DNA of 64,000 bases, from contig CM055106.1 in NCBI GenBank assembly GCA_029204225.1, positions 6,791,156-6,855,155 on the forward strand, written 5' to 3'. The first letter of the stretch is position 1. Every line of letters begins with the position of its first letter. Position numbers and translations under genes: made by a program. Positions 31,293 to 43,244 of the stretch are shown here, in pieces. The notes beneath the pieces are model-generated. The model did not search any database, was not told the origin of the DNA, and was given only the letters and a program-made list of their open reading frames with translations. The stretch is from Diphasiastrum complanatum (lineage: Eukaryota; Streptophyta; Lycopodiopsida; Lycopodiales; Lycopodiaceae).

Positions 31293-34043
31293 ATGTCATC
31301 CAACCCCAGTTCCAGTTCAGATGATTCCGAAGCAAGCAAGCTCAACATCCAGCTGTGCAAGCCTGACCTTACAGAGATGCAGACATGGTACCATCAGGCG
31401 GAGTCCTTCTTCAAGGAAATCAAATTTCACATCCTTGTCTTGACAGGTTATCAAAGCCCCTATCTGGTACACATGGCATATGCCAATTATCATACCACGA
31501 CAAGATCATGTCAGATCATAGTTCTCCCTATCAGGAATTATGTCTATAATGTATCCTTTGCGGCAGCTGACTTGCAACCTTATGGTTTCCCACGAGGGCC
31601 AAACACTGTCACAAGGACACTCCAGAAGATAGAGAAAATGGCATATTTCAAATATATTGATCCCTTTGTGACCAAGTGGAAAAACAAAGATGGGTACAGG
31701 CTGGAAGCAATCAACGACAAACAACTTCAAGCAGCATGTGCATATCTCACCAGATGCACACAAAAGCTTCGAATGAAAGTGCTGAGGGTACCCATGTCCC
31801 TGTTTCACATGATGGCAGATTCACGGCTGCATGCCCAGAACCTCTATGATTGGGCACAGTTTGCTTCGAATTGTCTTCATGAGTGCATTAAGCACAAGCA
31901 TCCTATCACGATATTAGGATATCTGATGACAGATATCACTCTGCATCAAGTGGAAAACAGGCCAAAGCTCCAACAACAACTGTAGCTTGCGGACAAGGCA
32001 TGAGATATTCCCATTGAACACAAGAAGCCCAAGCGTGCAAGGACAACTTCACCATCGGGGTCCCAGGCCAAACGAGTCAACACCAGTATCCTCTCTCTGG
32101 TACACAAGCCAGCCCACCCCAGAATCCACAAGCAGCTGCAACCTCCAGAGCTCAACATGCAAATACCACAAGGGCTCAGTTGCCAGGTACACGACAACAA
32201 CGAAGACAAGAGAAGCTTCAAGCTGGGAGCACATCACCGATGGGATCAGTTTCACATAGTTCCACGTCAGATGGTGGCAGCTCGTCCACAACATCACAAC
32301 AACACTCGTCACTCTCACATGTCATCGACGGGGGTGATGGAGCAACTACATCCACACTGGCACCTAACACGACAGTACATCAAGTCCCAAGTCAGCTAGA
32401 TGAGGCCACTACCCCACCCACACTGATTACAATGCCAACGCCACCAACATCACCACTGGCACAAGTTTTTTTGGGGGGGGAGCATAAGGCTGATCCAAGA
32501 GCAAGAGGCCGATAAAAAGAATTTTGAAAACATTGTGGCGAAACAAGAGAAGATCATCTTGGAGTCCCAGAAGTAGCTGGAAGAAACAACGAAGGCCCTG
32601 CAGCAAGTCTTGGACAAGGTAAACCAATTATGGGACACGACGTGCAAGGCCCAAGCAGGTGCTCACGTAACGAAGCCATGAGACGATGATGGGAATGATG
32701 GAGCAGGGAATCAGGACGGGCAAACCCACCGATCAGACGGTAGCTTAGGATCGGGTGGCCAGAGAGTCGATGCTGCTTCCATGAGCTTTCCCCGACCCCC
32801 TCCCACCTTTAACCCTTCCTCCTACTCCGCATTTAATTTCTCTGAAACATTCATTCCAACTTACCCAATTCTTCCATCTCCTCTTTCTTCATCACCTCCT
32901 AGTCAAATAATGGGCCCATCAAAAGGTCCAGTTGACACCCACAAAGCCCGACGGGACGAGTTCCTCCAACAACTCCACTCCCCCGGTGCTGCGTATAACT
33001 TATTATTTCCGCCTCCTCCTAAACCGTTCACCCCCGCACTTCTCTCCCCAGATCACTCCATCCTCGACCTTCAGGAAACTAACACAGACATTGGAGCCGA
33101 TGATGACTTCCTGGCTGACCAACCGGAGAGAAGAAGATTCTCGTCCAGGCCAGACACGGGTGCAGATGAGCCGTCGACAAGCGAGCGAGCAAAAGAGAAA
33201 GACACGGGCACCAAGGCCCTTGATGATTATCTAGCAAGGCCGCCCCAGCTGCGTAGGACAACTTCTCCTACCCATCCTAGAAGTAAACTGGCTGATACAA
33301 GGGAATCAGAGCTATTTGAAAGAAAATACCCTCCCAATATGAGGGGCGGAAAAGAAGACATCGATCAAAGCCAATACTCCACCAGGGCCGAGATCATTGC
33401 CGCACTACAACCGCAGCTAGAATGGTGGAGCAAAGTTCTGAAGGATAGCAGGCGACTCTAAGAATATTTGAGGGCACCGACATGGAAGCGAGTGGATCCT
33501 TTTTACATGCTGCTCAAACACAGAAATCCATGGCTGGTGGAAAGGCCTCAAGTGGAGTTAGTAAATTGGCCAGTCATTCCGGGAATTACAGAGAGAACCT
33601 CCTCGGATGATCTAAGGCTACAGCTACTAGACTTCAGGCACAAATACAAGTCAAGTGCCAATCTCTGCGTGCAGGAAAGTGCCGAGTATTGCAGATCCAT
33701 GGCCTTCCTGATGCAGCAAGAGTGTTTCTAGGATCGAGGTCTGGATCCCATTAGGATCAACCCAAACACAGCCCTCCAGTCAGAAGAAGACCATGAGATG
33801 ATGGCCAAGCTATACTACAGAGCGGCCTTCATGTCGTCATGCTATGTGACCATGGTGGAAGACTGGCAGAAAATGGGCTTCGTAGAAAAAATAAGAGAAT
33901 ATCTGGGGCCGCTTAATTTCGGAAGTAAGCTCCGCTTCCAAGTTTTTGAAGCCCTGGGATGGAAGATGAGTGAGCGAAAGCAGACGGCGCGACAAGGAGG
34001 CGAACAGGATTCACAAGAAGTGCTCAAGAGAGCTGGTATGTAG
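31293..34043 (+). pseudogene. Decayed long reading frame of unknown family (about 900 codons)
   Basis: Starting at ATG 31293, one protein-like reading can be followed to TAG 34041-34043. Part 1 (31293-31985) is a globular stretch with Trp/Tyr/His-rich phrases (MQTWYHQAESFFKEIKFHIL). Part 2 (about 32060-32515, another frame) is Ser/Thr/Pro/Gln-rich. The frame returns at the T7G8 run (32466-32480) to a probable coiled coil (about 32484-32640, IVAKQEKIILESQK) and a Pro-rich segment (32781-33060). A last globular part follows (33380-34043, LEWWSKVLKDSRRL, GPLNFGSKLRFQVFEALGW). Internal stops are at 31983, 32001, 32574, 32679, 33459 and 33729, each one C-to-T step from Gln or Arg. No knuckle, protease, RT or integrase motif. 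It could be an extra ORF or capsid-like ORF of a non-autonomous LTR element, given the LTR-like start at 34201. Confidence 0.5.
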
Positions 34044-34200
34044 CGGCCAATTGAGGGACTTTCAATTTTGGTGAATAAATTTTGCGGATAATAAGCACTC
34101 GGTTTTACGGAAGCAAACGAAAATCCACGCATTTCCAAGTGCCAATCGAAAGACATCATCGGTGTTGCAGTGGGTCCTGCAACATATTAGGGGTGGATAA

Positions 34201-35170
34201 TGTTAGCCGATTCTCTAGTGCCCAGCCAAGCTGAAGACATAAGTTATCTCTCACCCATGACCGAGGAGGTCTCAGAAGGAAGAGAGCAGAAAAAACTGAG
34301 AGCCGAGGAAATACTAGCTAGGAAGATAGTGATTAACTATGTGAGCCTACATGGTGTATCCCAAAGAAGGAATGACCATGTAGGAGCTAGTAACATTTCC
34401 TTGAATAATTGTAATAAATGTAGACCCCCTTAAAATAGTAAGAGTGAGGCACCTTTTGATGGTGACCTCTAGTGGAAGGGCAAATTCCACATGTAATTTC
34501 TAATTTACTGGAATTGCCACATGGGCTCCACATGGGCAGCCTTCTTGCTTATTTCAGGGCCCCCCTCTCTTGTGAGGGAGCTTTGATTGTGTTTTCAAGT
34601 TCTCTTGAGCTAATAAAGAGGATCCTCCATGAGTTCTTGAAGATCACTAAGCTCCTTGTTCATGGCAATGATCTTGAGTGATAATTCTATGAGCATGTTT
34701 GATTCTTTGCTTGTGGATTAACTAGATTCTTGTTTCTTGTTCTTGCTTAGTTGTGGATTAGCTTCAATTCTTGCTTGTGGAATCTTGTAGAACTCAACAT
34801 TCAAGTAAACTATAGAGGCTAGAAATGTGGTGTAAATCTTGCATAGTCTTGACATTCTAGTTCTTGATGTTCTTGGATAATTTAGGCATCAAGTAATGTG
34901 TGTTTATTGATTCCTAGATTGTTAAATACTGTTGGGAATCTTGTTTCTTGTTTCTTGAATCTGGTTTAATTTCAGTAGCTAATCTAGTTATTGATTGTTC
35001 TTTGATTCAGTAGTTAGTAGTAGGATCGCTCTCTGTGCTGAATGCTGATCTGCTTGAGCTGTAGATGGTTGCATGGCTAGTGTATACATGTAGCTGAGTA
35101 TCGGATTTGAATTACCCACTGACAGGCTAGGAAATACGTAATGCATCCTTGAATATTGCTTCTACTCTAT
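34201..35170 (+). repeat. Probable 3' LTR following the unknown frame (right edge uncertain)
   Basis: AGGGGTGGATAA (34189-34200) looks like a purine tract, and TGTTAGCCGA from 34201 like an LTR start. A CTAATAAAGAGG signal lies near 34610. No partner LTR is visible, so the right edge is a guess. Confidence 0.4.
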
Positions 35171-35325
35171 AAATGTTCTAATAAGAAGAATAATCACAAA
35201 GAACCATAACAACAGAGGTAATCCAAGAGAGATAAGCAACAAAAAGAGAAAAAAACGTGTTCACAGATTCAGTGAATATGTGAACACATGGCTCCATCAT
35301 TTATTGGAGCAAGCTACTTGCACCC

Positions 35326-38277
35326 TCAAGGAGTGTCAAAGTTATGGTATGTTGCTTTGTGGTTGTTTGATATGCAAGGTAAGATTGGTTGCCAACTTTG
35401 GGCTAATTGATTGTCACAAAAGATGATTGGGCTCTTTGAAAAATCCAACAAGTGAAGATCCTTGATCATCCTCTTGATCCATACCATCTCCTTTGTGCAA
35501 TGTGTAAGAGCTTTGCACTCGGCCTCACTAGATGACAGTGGCTTGTTTCTTCGACATCCATGATATAGCTCTATCACCTATGAAAATACAATAAGAACTA
35601 ATGGATTTCCTATCCATTACATCTCCAACATAGTCCAAAACTAAAAATCCAAAAAAATTAGGTGATAATCCCTCATACAATATGCCAAAATCTCGAGTTC
35701 CAATGATGTATCTCCAAACTCTCTTTCCTAGTTTCCAATGTTCCTCATTAGGATCTTGCATGAATTGACTCAATCTTCCAACACAATAGCTTAGATCTAG
35801 TCTAGTAATGGCTAGATAGATGAGTGAACCAACTAGATTCATATAGAGAGTAATGTCCTCGAAGGATCTTTCATTACCTCTTATAGTTAGCTTCACATGA
35901 GACTCCATAGGTGTATCACTAGCTTTTGCATCTACCATATGAAATCTTTCTAGAATAGAATTAGCATACTTCTCTTGACAAATGAAAGTAGATTGAGAAG
36001 ATTTAATAATTCTATTCCCAAAATGTAATGCAAATTACCAAGATCATGCACTTCAAACTCCTTCTTAAGAAGATTCTTGATATCTTCCACATCTTGATTG
36101 TCTCCACCACTCAAGATGATATCATCCACATAGATTAGCAAGATGGTAACATCATTTCCAGCAAACCTATAATAAAGTGAATGATCATACTCGCTCATAA
36201 CAAAGCCTTGAGAGAGTAAAAAAGTGTTAAGCTTAGCATACCAACTCCTTGGTGCTTGCTTAAGGCCATACAAACTCTTTTGTAGTAGACACACATGATT
36301 TGGCTTTGTTGATAAAATGTAGCTCTTGGACTGCTCCATATACACTTTATCTTCAAGATCACCATTCAAAAATGCATTTGAAATGTCTATTTGCCACAGA
36401 TCCCATCCATAAAGTGTAGCAAGTGAAATGATGACCCGAATGCTTACCATCTTTGCCACGGGTGCAAAGGTCTCATCATAGTCAATCCCTTGTTGTTGAG
36501 CATATCCTTTTGCCACTAACCTTGCCTTGTACTTGTTGATAGATCCATTTTGGTTTGTCTTCACCTTCAAGATCCATTTGCATCCAATAGCTTTATTGTC
36601 CTTAGGCAACTCCACCAATCTCCATGTTCCATTTTTCATAAGAGCTTGATATTCAAGATCCATTGCTTGGATCCTCTTCTTCCTTGCTTGATCTACACTT
36701 GTAGGCTGATCCAAAGAGGTTAGGAAAGCAACATAATTTCCAGAAACTGCTTGCTTAACTTTTTGATCATATGTGAGCCTTGAAGGTACTTGTCTTTCTC
36801 TTGATGTTCTCCTTGGCTTTTGACTTGATGAAGGTCCATCATCATCACCATCCAAAGTAGGATCGCACAAGACTCACAAACATGTTTGATGCCACCTAAG
36901 GGACTTGGAAGACCTATCACAATCTTCTTCCTAGCCATTACCTCCAATGACTTGAAGTTGAGGTGTCCCATCCTTTTATGCCAAACCTCTTGAATAGGTA
37001 TTTGCTCCCTTGAAACACATCCAGCTTGGTTAGCAATAACACAAGCATCTAGTTTGAACAACTTCCCTTGTCTTTTACCTTATCCAACCAAGACATCCTT
37101 CCTTTTGGTCAAACAAGCATCTCCATCAAACTCCACCTTGAGGCCTTTACTTAGCATTTGACTCACACTAAGGAAATTGTTGTTAAAAGATGGAATAAAC
37201 AAGACATCCTCCAAATGAACATTTCTATTTGTAGAGAGAGAAATAGGAATTGTGCCAATCCCTTTGATTGCACATTCACCATCATTGGCCATGTAGATCA
37301 CTCTCTTGCCATCTCCATATGCCAACAAAGAAGTGAAATACTCTTTGTGAAAATTCATGTGTGAAATTGCTCCACTATCAATCCACCAAGGATCTAGACC
37401 TCCATCATTAGCAAGCATACATGAAGACATCACAAAAGCATCATCATTTGCATCTTCCTGAACATCAAAACCATCCTCATCAAGAGTGAGATTACCTTGC
37501 CTGTCTCCTTGATCTCTTTTCTTCTTGTAGCAATATCTTGCAAAGTGTCCTTTGATGCCACAATAGAAGCACTTGATCTTTGATCTATCCTTCTTTTGCC
37601 ACTTGAAGAAGCATCCACTTGATCTTGCCCTTTAGACCACTTACTTTTGGCTTTGCCCATGAATTTTTCGATGTAGATCCAGTTCTTGTTTGAAGCCTAT
37701 ATTCCTCATTGATCAGGATCTCTTGAAAATCCATCAAACTTGGCAAAGTCTTTTGAATAGCAATAATTTGAACAATGTTAGCATGAGCATCCAACAAGCC
37801 ATTTAGAATTTCTCCTTCCTTAATGCTTTCATCAACGCAAGCCAACTCATCATTCAATGCTTTCATCCTCAAAACAAAAGTACTTGGACTTTCTTCATTC
37901 TTTTGCAAACAAAAAAAGATTTGCCTTCTTAGCGTCAACACTCTAGAAGTAGACTTGGATTCATAAAGGTTCTTTAATGAATTCCAAGCTTCCAAAGATG
38001 ATGTGCACTTACCAACTTCCTTGAGAAGCTCATTGGTAACATTCATCTTTATCATGTGTAGAGCCTTCTTGGCCCTCTTGTCATACCTCATTTGATCTTG
38101 TTGTGTTGTTGGTCTCTCCTCCAAACCTACAACAGTATCCAAAACATGAATAGTTGCTTGAGGTAAGTCTATCATTGGCTTCCAACATGACTCCAATTGA
38201 GGTTGCCATGTAGCAATGACCTGATCTTCTTTTTCAACCTGTTTCAATGCACAAAGCACTCCTTTAAACAACAACAA
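35326..38277 (-). pseudogene. Copia gag-pol relic lacking the integrase core, minus strand
   Basis: Read right to left. Gag covers 38277-37430 (IKMNVTNELLKEVGKCTSS, same subfamily as element A). Protease follows (37433-37080, WWIDSGAISHM) and the pre-integrase finger (37061-36880, WHKRMGHLN to KHVCESC). At about 36870 the text jumps from CESC to the linker that normally precedes RT (DGPSSSQKPRRTSRERQVPS). RT then runs 36870-35950 (DISNAFLNG, YVDDIILSGG), with RNase H at 35938-35326. The whole integrase catalytic core and tail, roughly 300 codons in element B, is missing with a clean edge. Other damage is modest: a few shifts. LTRs are not recognised on either side. Confidence 0.82.
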
Positions 38278-38424
38278 ATGCTTTCCAAAGAAATCACTAA
38301 GATTTAAAACTATCTCACAAATTCTCTTCTAGCACTTATACCAAACAAATCAACACATAGAATCATGGAATTTTGATCACCCTATGATCTATTCTCAATC
38401 TAATGACTTTTGCCACTTCCTAAG
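38278..38424. other. Relic leader or spacer
   Basis: Short AT-rich stretch between the gag relic and an LTR-like sequence. No primer site found. Confidence 0.4.
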
Positions 38425-39290
38425 TGTTAGCAACTGTGCTAACACAGAGAAATTAAAAAGAAAGAAATAAAACTCCGTGGCATGTGTTTTGTAAGTCCAC
38501 ATATGAGTACCTGTCAATAAACTTCAACCATGGCATGGGTTTTGTAAGCCAATGAGTAGAAGCTTAAATAATAATAAAATAGCTTAAACTTAGATTTAGA
38601 ACTTAGACTTAGAAAACTTAAGATTAGAAATATTTTATCTTAAGTTTTCCTAAGTTAAGAAACTTTGAAGTTCTAAATCCTAAGTTAGAAGTTCTAGAAA
38701 GGCTAGAAACATATTAGTCCCATAAGTTAGTAGATACTTATGGAAGACCCTCCTTGCCATAAAAGGAGAGGTATTTGCCTTGTAAACAACACTCTGAGAT
38801 TATGCTAAATTGCTCTCTACTGAGATTATCATTCTATTTCTTTGTGTTTCCATTGGAAGGTGCATAGCTTGAGGGAAGGTGCTCGGGCCTCCTCTTGCCT
38901 CCTTTCATTTGATTATTGTCATTCTATTTCTTTGTGTTTCCATTGGAAGGTGCATAGCTTGAGGGAAGGTGCTCGGGCCTCCTCTTGCCTCCTTTCATTG
39001 GATTATTGTGGCATGTTTCTATTGGTTTATTTAGTTAACCACAATTTATCTTTCAAACCCTCTAGGTGTTAATTTAGGTCTTAGTTTAGCAATCTTGCTG
39101 GTTGGGTTTGCCTTGGCAAGAATTTTTATTGTTGTTTCTAATTAGCTTTATTTCCATTTCGGACACTAGTTGGGTAAGCCTTAGTGCTCTCATCTTTGTT
39201 GATTATTTTCGTATTTCCGTTGAAGCTTGTTGTAGAAACTTAGAAAAGTGGACGAATCTCTACATCCCTATACTACACCCGTAAGTAGAT
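38425..39290 (+). repeat. LTR-like sequence, possibly a solo LTR
   Basis: Opens with a perfect inverted repeat TGTTAGCA-ACTG-TGCTAACA (38425-38444). A CCATAAAAGGAG box near 38756 could be a TATA region, followed by a TTGTAAACAAC stretch, a layout common in plant LTRs. The end near 39290 is not defined and there is no partner copy. Confidence 0.35.
38830..39009. repeat. 90-bp tandem duplication
   Basis: Copy 1 at 38830-38919 and copy 2 at 38920-39009. One mismatch seen (CATTTG against CATTGG near the end), so it is recent. The flanks do not continue the repeat. Confidence 0.93.
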
Positions 39291-39499
39291 CTACCCACCG
39301 CATGAACTAGAAATACTTCCAACCATTAGAGAAAATTTGAGCACAAAAGGGGCCTTTCAAAAAGATACTTTTTATTTTTTTTCTCAAAAGTTTTTTTCAC
39401 ATGGTCCAATCAAAACACTCAAATTTTAAATCTACGTAACGTAGCTCCTTCAAATTGATTTTCTTTTCTTTTTAAAAGAGTTGTACTTTTGTGTTAGGG

Positions 39500-40200
39500 G
39501 CAGCCCGTAAATAAGCTATTTTATCTGTAGTATAGTATGCAATTTAGCAAAAAAAAATAGTGTAACTTTTGAACGACAACTCGGATTGAGACAATCACGG
39601 TGCCATTAGAAAGCCCTTGACGAGAGCTTTTCAATGACATCAAGATGATCCAGTTTCAACCTACGGTGAAGAAGTTATGGCCAGTCAAAGTTTTGGTCGG
39701 TCAACACTTGGTCAATCCGATATCTTTTTCAAGCATAGTTGATCTGTTTGACCGTAGCTCTTTGCAAGTGGTTGTGGGCATCTCTTCTATCCCATCAACC
39801 CAGGGCCGCAGACCTTCTCCTTTTAGTATGAGAGAAGTCTTCACCTTCCATGCTAGGAAGTTTGATCTTGAGGAGTCAAGGATAGTGTAGATCTTTGATT
39901 GAATGCTGCTAATGGATGCCATAGCATGAAGGAATCAAGCAGGGTCAAACAAGTCAACTGCGCTTGAAAGAGATATCGAGTTGACCAAGTGTTGACCGAC
40001 CAAAACTTGGATTGGCCATAACTTCTTCACCGTAGTTTGAAACTGGGTCATGCTGGATGTCGTTGAAAAGTTCTTATTGAGGGCTTTGTAATGGCACCGT
40101 GATCGTCTCAATCTGAGTTGTCATTCAAAAGTTATGATTTTTTTCAGTCACAGACTATATTATGCACATAATAGCTAACCATCGAAAATTGTGTGGGCAG
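39500..40200. repeat. Large inverted repeat (arms of about 250 bp) around a copia gag-like fragment
   Basis: The left arm (about 39500-39753) and right arm (39943 to about 40200) are reverse complements with scattered mismatches. Shared phrases include CACGGTGCCATTA, GAAGAAGTTATGGCCA and GGTCGGTCAACACTTGGTCAA. The 190-bp centre carries part of a minus-strand ORF (39922-39701) starting MASISSIQSK, with FLAWKVKTSLILKGEGL resembling a copia Gag start. An RNA across it would fold into a long hairpin. It could be a foldback/MITE-like element or two insertions head to head. Confidence 0.75.
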
Positions 40201-40261
40201 GACTGCGGGCAGAAAAAGATTTTATTTTAGTATTTTACATTGTCAAAAAATTGTCATCTTA

Positions 40262-41890
40262 CATGGCAAAATGCCCATCGTTCTTTCGTCCGTTCATTTT
40301 TCGTGATGTGCCTCTTGGCCCTCAATTCTTTGTTGATGATCTGGCTTGCATCATTGAGCTCCATCATCCCTTTGCTTCTCTTCTTTTCCTAGAGTTATCT
40401 CATTTTTGTCAAGTCTCTTACTCTTCGATCAATCATTAGAAGTTTGAGCTTATTATTCGTTCCCACGATGCCTCTCCTACTTGGTGCCAAGAGTTTGCCT
40501 TTAAAGTCCTCCCGCATGGTACCATTTTCAAATATCTTGGTTTTCCACTGGGGGCTTCCCTTTCCGCTAGAGACCGGTTTAACTATTGGAAGAATTAGAT
40601 CCAAAATTCTAGCCTAGAATTTGTCTGACCTCTCTTTTCTTGCCAGACTCATTGTTCTCAAACACAATATCTCTCTTACTTCATGCACCTTCTTGTTATC
40701 TAGTTCCGCCCCCCCTCCTACTCCCTTATCATTGCCAAATCCTTCAGAAGGTTCCTTTGAAACAATGGTCCTAGCTTTTCGAATGGGGATATTTGTCCGA
40801 CGCCCAAAAAGATGGGTGGCCTGGGACTGCTCGACCCTTCTACCACCTCTCAGTCTCTTCTTTTTAGATACATTCATTCCAATTCCGATTCCCCTCAACC
40901 TTGGGCTATTATGATGGCGACTACTCTCCCTCCTCTTCCCTTGACCATTGAGACTAATCCTCAATTCTACTTTCTTGAGTTTATTCGTTCTTCTTTCTTC
41001 TCCTTGTCCCTTCCCCCGTTATTCAAATCCATTCTTAGAGTCCTACTTTCCACGAGGGAATTGACATTTTGGATGGGGCGATAAATAACGGTATCTCTCT
41101 TCTTGAATCCTTATGGTTCTCGAAAGCTATGAGCCTTGATTGAAAAAAAGATTTGTCTCAATCTTAATCGTAAAGGCTTTGCCACATGGGAGCATATCAT
41201 GGACTTTATTTATTCTCTCAGTTTCTCCCTGCTTAGATCTGAACTTGGCCTTTATGTTCGTGAATCCAAATTTTTGTCCTTTGCTTTCTCGCATGGTGAC
41301 CTTGGTCGATTTTCTACCCCCCTCTCCTCTGCTAGTGATAATAAATTTCTTCAAGGCCATGGACAAGAGAGGTAAGATCTCCTACTCCTTTGTTTACTCT
41401 GCTACTAAAGAGCCGCTCTTTACCTTCTTTTGGTTTAACTCTAAGTGGAATATTTTTGACTCCCCTTTGTCTTTGGAAGGCTAGATTCCATCATACCCAT
41501 AAAATCAGAATGGGCAATTTTAGAATCTTCTCTCTCATAATTATTCAGCTTTATCTTCCTATTCAAGCTAATTATAGGGGTAATGTATCGCATGTATGCT
41601 CTAAGTGCATAACACTAGACGAGGATGTTTCTCACTTGTTTTTTCATTGTTATATCCCTCTGTGGAGAACAATGATTGACCTTTTCATTGCTCGTTTTCG
41701 TGTTAGATTTAAAAGGTTCAACCACGTTGCTCTTATGCTTAAAGATATCATTTTTGAAGATGCTGACATCAATGCTTTTTGGCAGTGTATTAGAGTTGTT
41801 ACTCTTTGGAATATTTGGTTAGACAGAAATAGCAGGGAGTTTGAGAATGATGATCACACCTATAGTTTTTATCTATACTTTGTCTAAAGT
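40262..41890 (+). pseudogene. LINE (L1-type) ORF2 relic: RT end and zf-RVT
   Basis: Plus-strand frames with many stops. FFVDDLACI near 40330 stands where the RT catalytic F-x-DD lies. IFKYLGFPLGASLSARDRF (about 40525) is the thumb-side motif of plant L1 elements, and MGGLGLLDPSTTSQSLLFRY (about 40810) is typical of the region that follows. The end (41600-41887) contains CSKCITLDEDVSHLFFHC, the zinc-binding zf-RVT segment, and LWNIWLDRNSREF. The endonuclease and RT start are missing (5'-truncated), as is usual for LINEs. A poly-A tail is not obvious. Confidence 0.75.
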
Positions 41891-42082
41891 CATTAATCTA
41901 CAATTAACTTTTCGAGAGAAAGAATCGTATGGAGTACACCATTATCTAATATATCAAGAATCCATAATAATACAAGTGGCATCATATCAATAAGGCTAGC
42001 ATGATGCGACCTAATCACATTATTGATCAAGCATTTGAAGTTGAGTGCAAGGATGAATTTTGAAGCATGGTTTAGAACTTTC
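41891..42082. other. Spacer, nothing identified
   Basis: No coding frame or repeat beyond the duplication that starts at 42083. Confidence 0.5.
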
Positions 42083-42276
42083 TATCTAATCAACAAAGCC
42101 ACATGATTAACACTTTGGCATGAAAAAGAAATAAACAAGAATACTAGAAGAGACAACTACCTGGATCTCAAAAGGATGTTATCTAATCAACAAAGCCACA
42201 TGATTAACACTTTGGCATGAAAAAGAAATAAACAAGAATACTAGAAGAGACAACTACCTGGATATCAAAAGGATGT
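42083..42276. repeat. 97-bp tandem duplication
   Basis: Copies at 42083-42179 and 42180-42276 differ at one site I can see (GGATCTC against GGATATC). Non-coding and recent. Confidence 0.93.
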
Positions 42277-43240
42277 TACCAAAGCTTATATTTACAATGT
42301 AATTAGTTCAATTTTATTTTCCTTCATCACTTGTTATGAGTATTTTTAGAATGCCATGTGAAGATGTGCAAAGGCCCACGACTTCCTCTTAACTCCATGC
42401 ATCTTCCTTTGCAACTGTCTACCTTCATTGCCTCATGCCTCATAATTATTTTTTGGCTGATTGCTTTCATTACCTCCAGTATATCAATCAGTACCTCAAT
42501 TGCTTGCAACTTTTGGTATAAGAGAAATTGATTGGGGCTACTCTTTTATAAGTGCATCCAATAGTTAGCTTAACTTACTTTCACTAATTGCAATTAGAGC
42601 TAAATTTTCATTTAGGTTACGGGGTGGTGAGGTTTTCGATTTCACTAACACACTTAACTATATTGGGTTGTTAATTGCAGGTAGGGAATCGAGATCCCTC
42701 CTAACTCATTTAGATTCAACGACCATTGTACAAATATTCAAATATGATGTAGCAATTGGAGCAACGTACGATGACAATCACGAGTTGTAGAGATGTGGAG
42801 ACTATGAGATGCTTGAGAGGTGTTACTTGTAGCCACAACGGCCCCACCACACACACCCAAGAGCAGCGTTTGGATTGCATGGAAACAAGATCCTTGTAAA
42901 AAATCTCTCCCTCGATTGAGTGTGAGTTTATTATTATAAAAGAGATAGTGTCACACCCTTTCATAGCCCTCCTTTTTGAAAAAAGAGAGGGCCTGGGAAT
43001 AAAATAAACATTCTCCTTAGTACATGTCCACATCTTATTGGCTGACACTTTTGTCCTTGGCGGAAGCTTTTTGTCAACACCAGCGTAGGAGGGCGTGGTC
43101 ACTCGCCGGGCAAATTTGGCGGGGCATTGGGCCACGACCAATGGCTTGTGGGCCAGCTGTCATTTCACTCCCCATGCCAACGCTCTTGGATGTCTGCCAC
43201 GCGTTAGAACTGCCTTTCGGGCGCGTTAAGCGGTCAATTT
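42277..43240. other. Intergenic, distal upstream of CesA
   Basis: No supported gene. AT-rich to about 42950, then GC rises towards the CesA promoter. Short ORFs on both strands look like chance. Confidence 0.5.
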
Positions 43241-43244
43241 TTAT

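Noticed and set aside
34200-34433. 77-codon ORF at the start of the putative LTR
   Set aside because: Starts at the LTR edge and has no family features; more likely non-coding LTR sequence.
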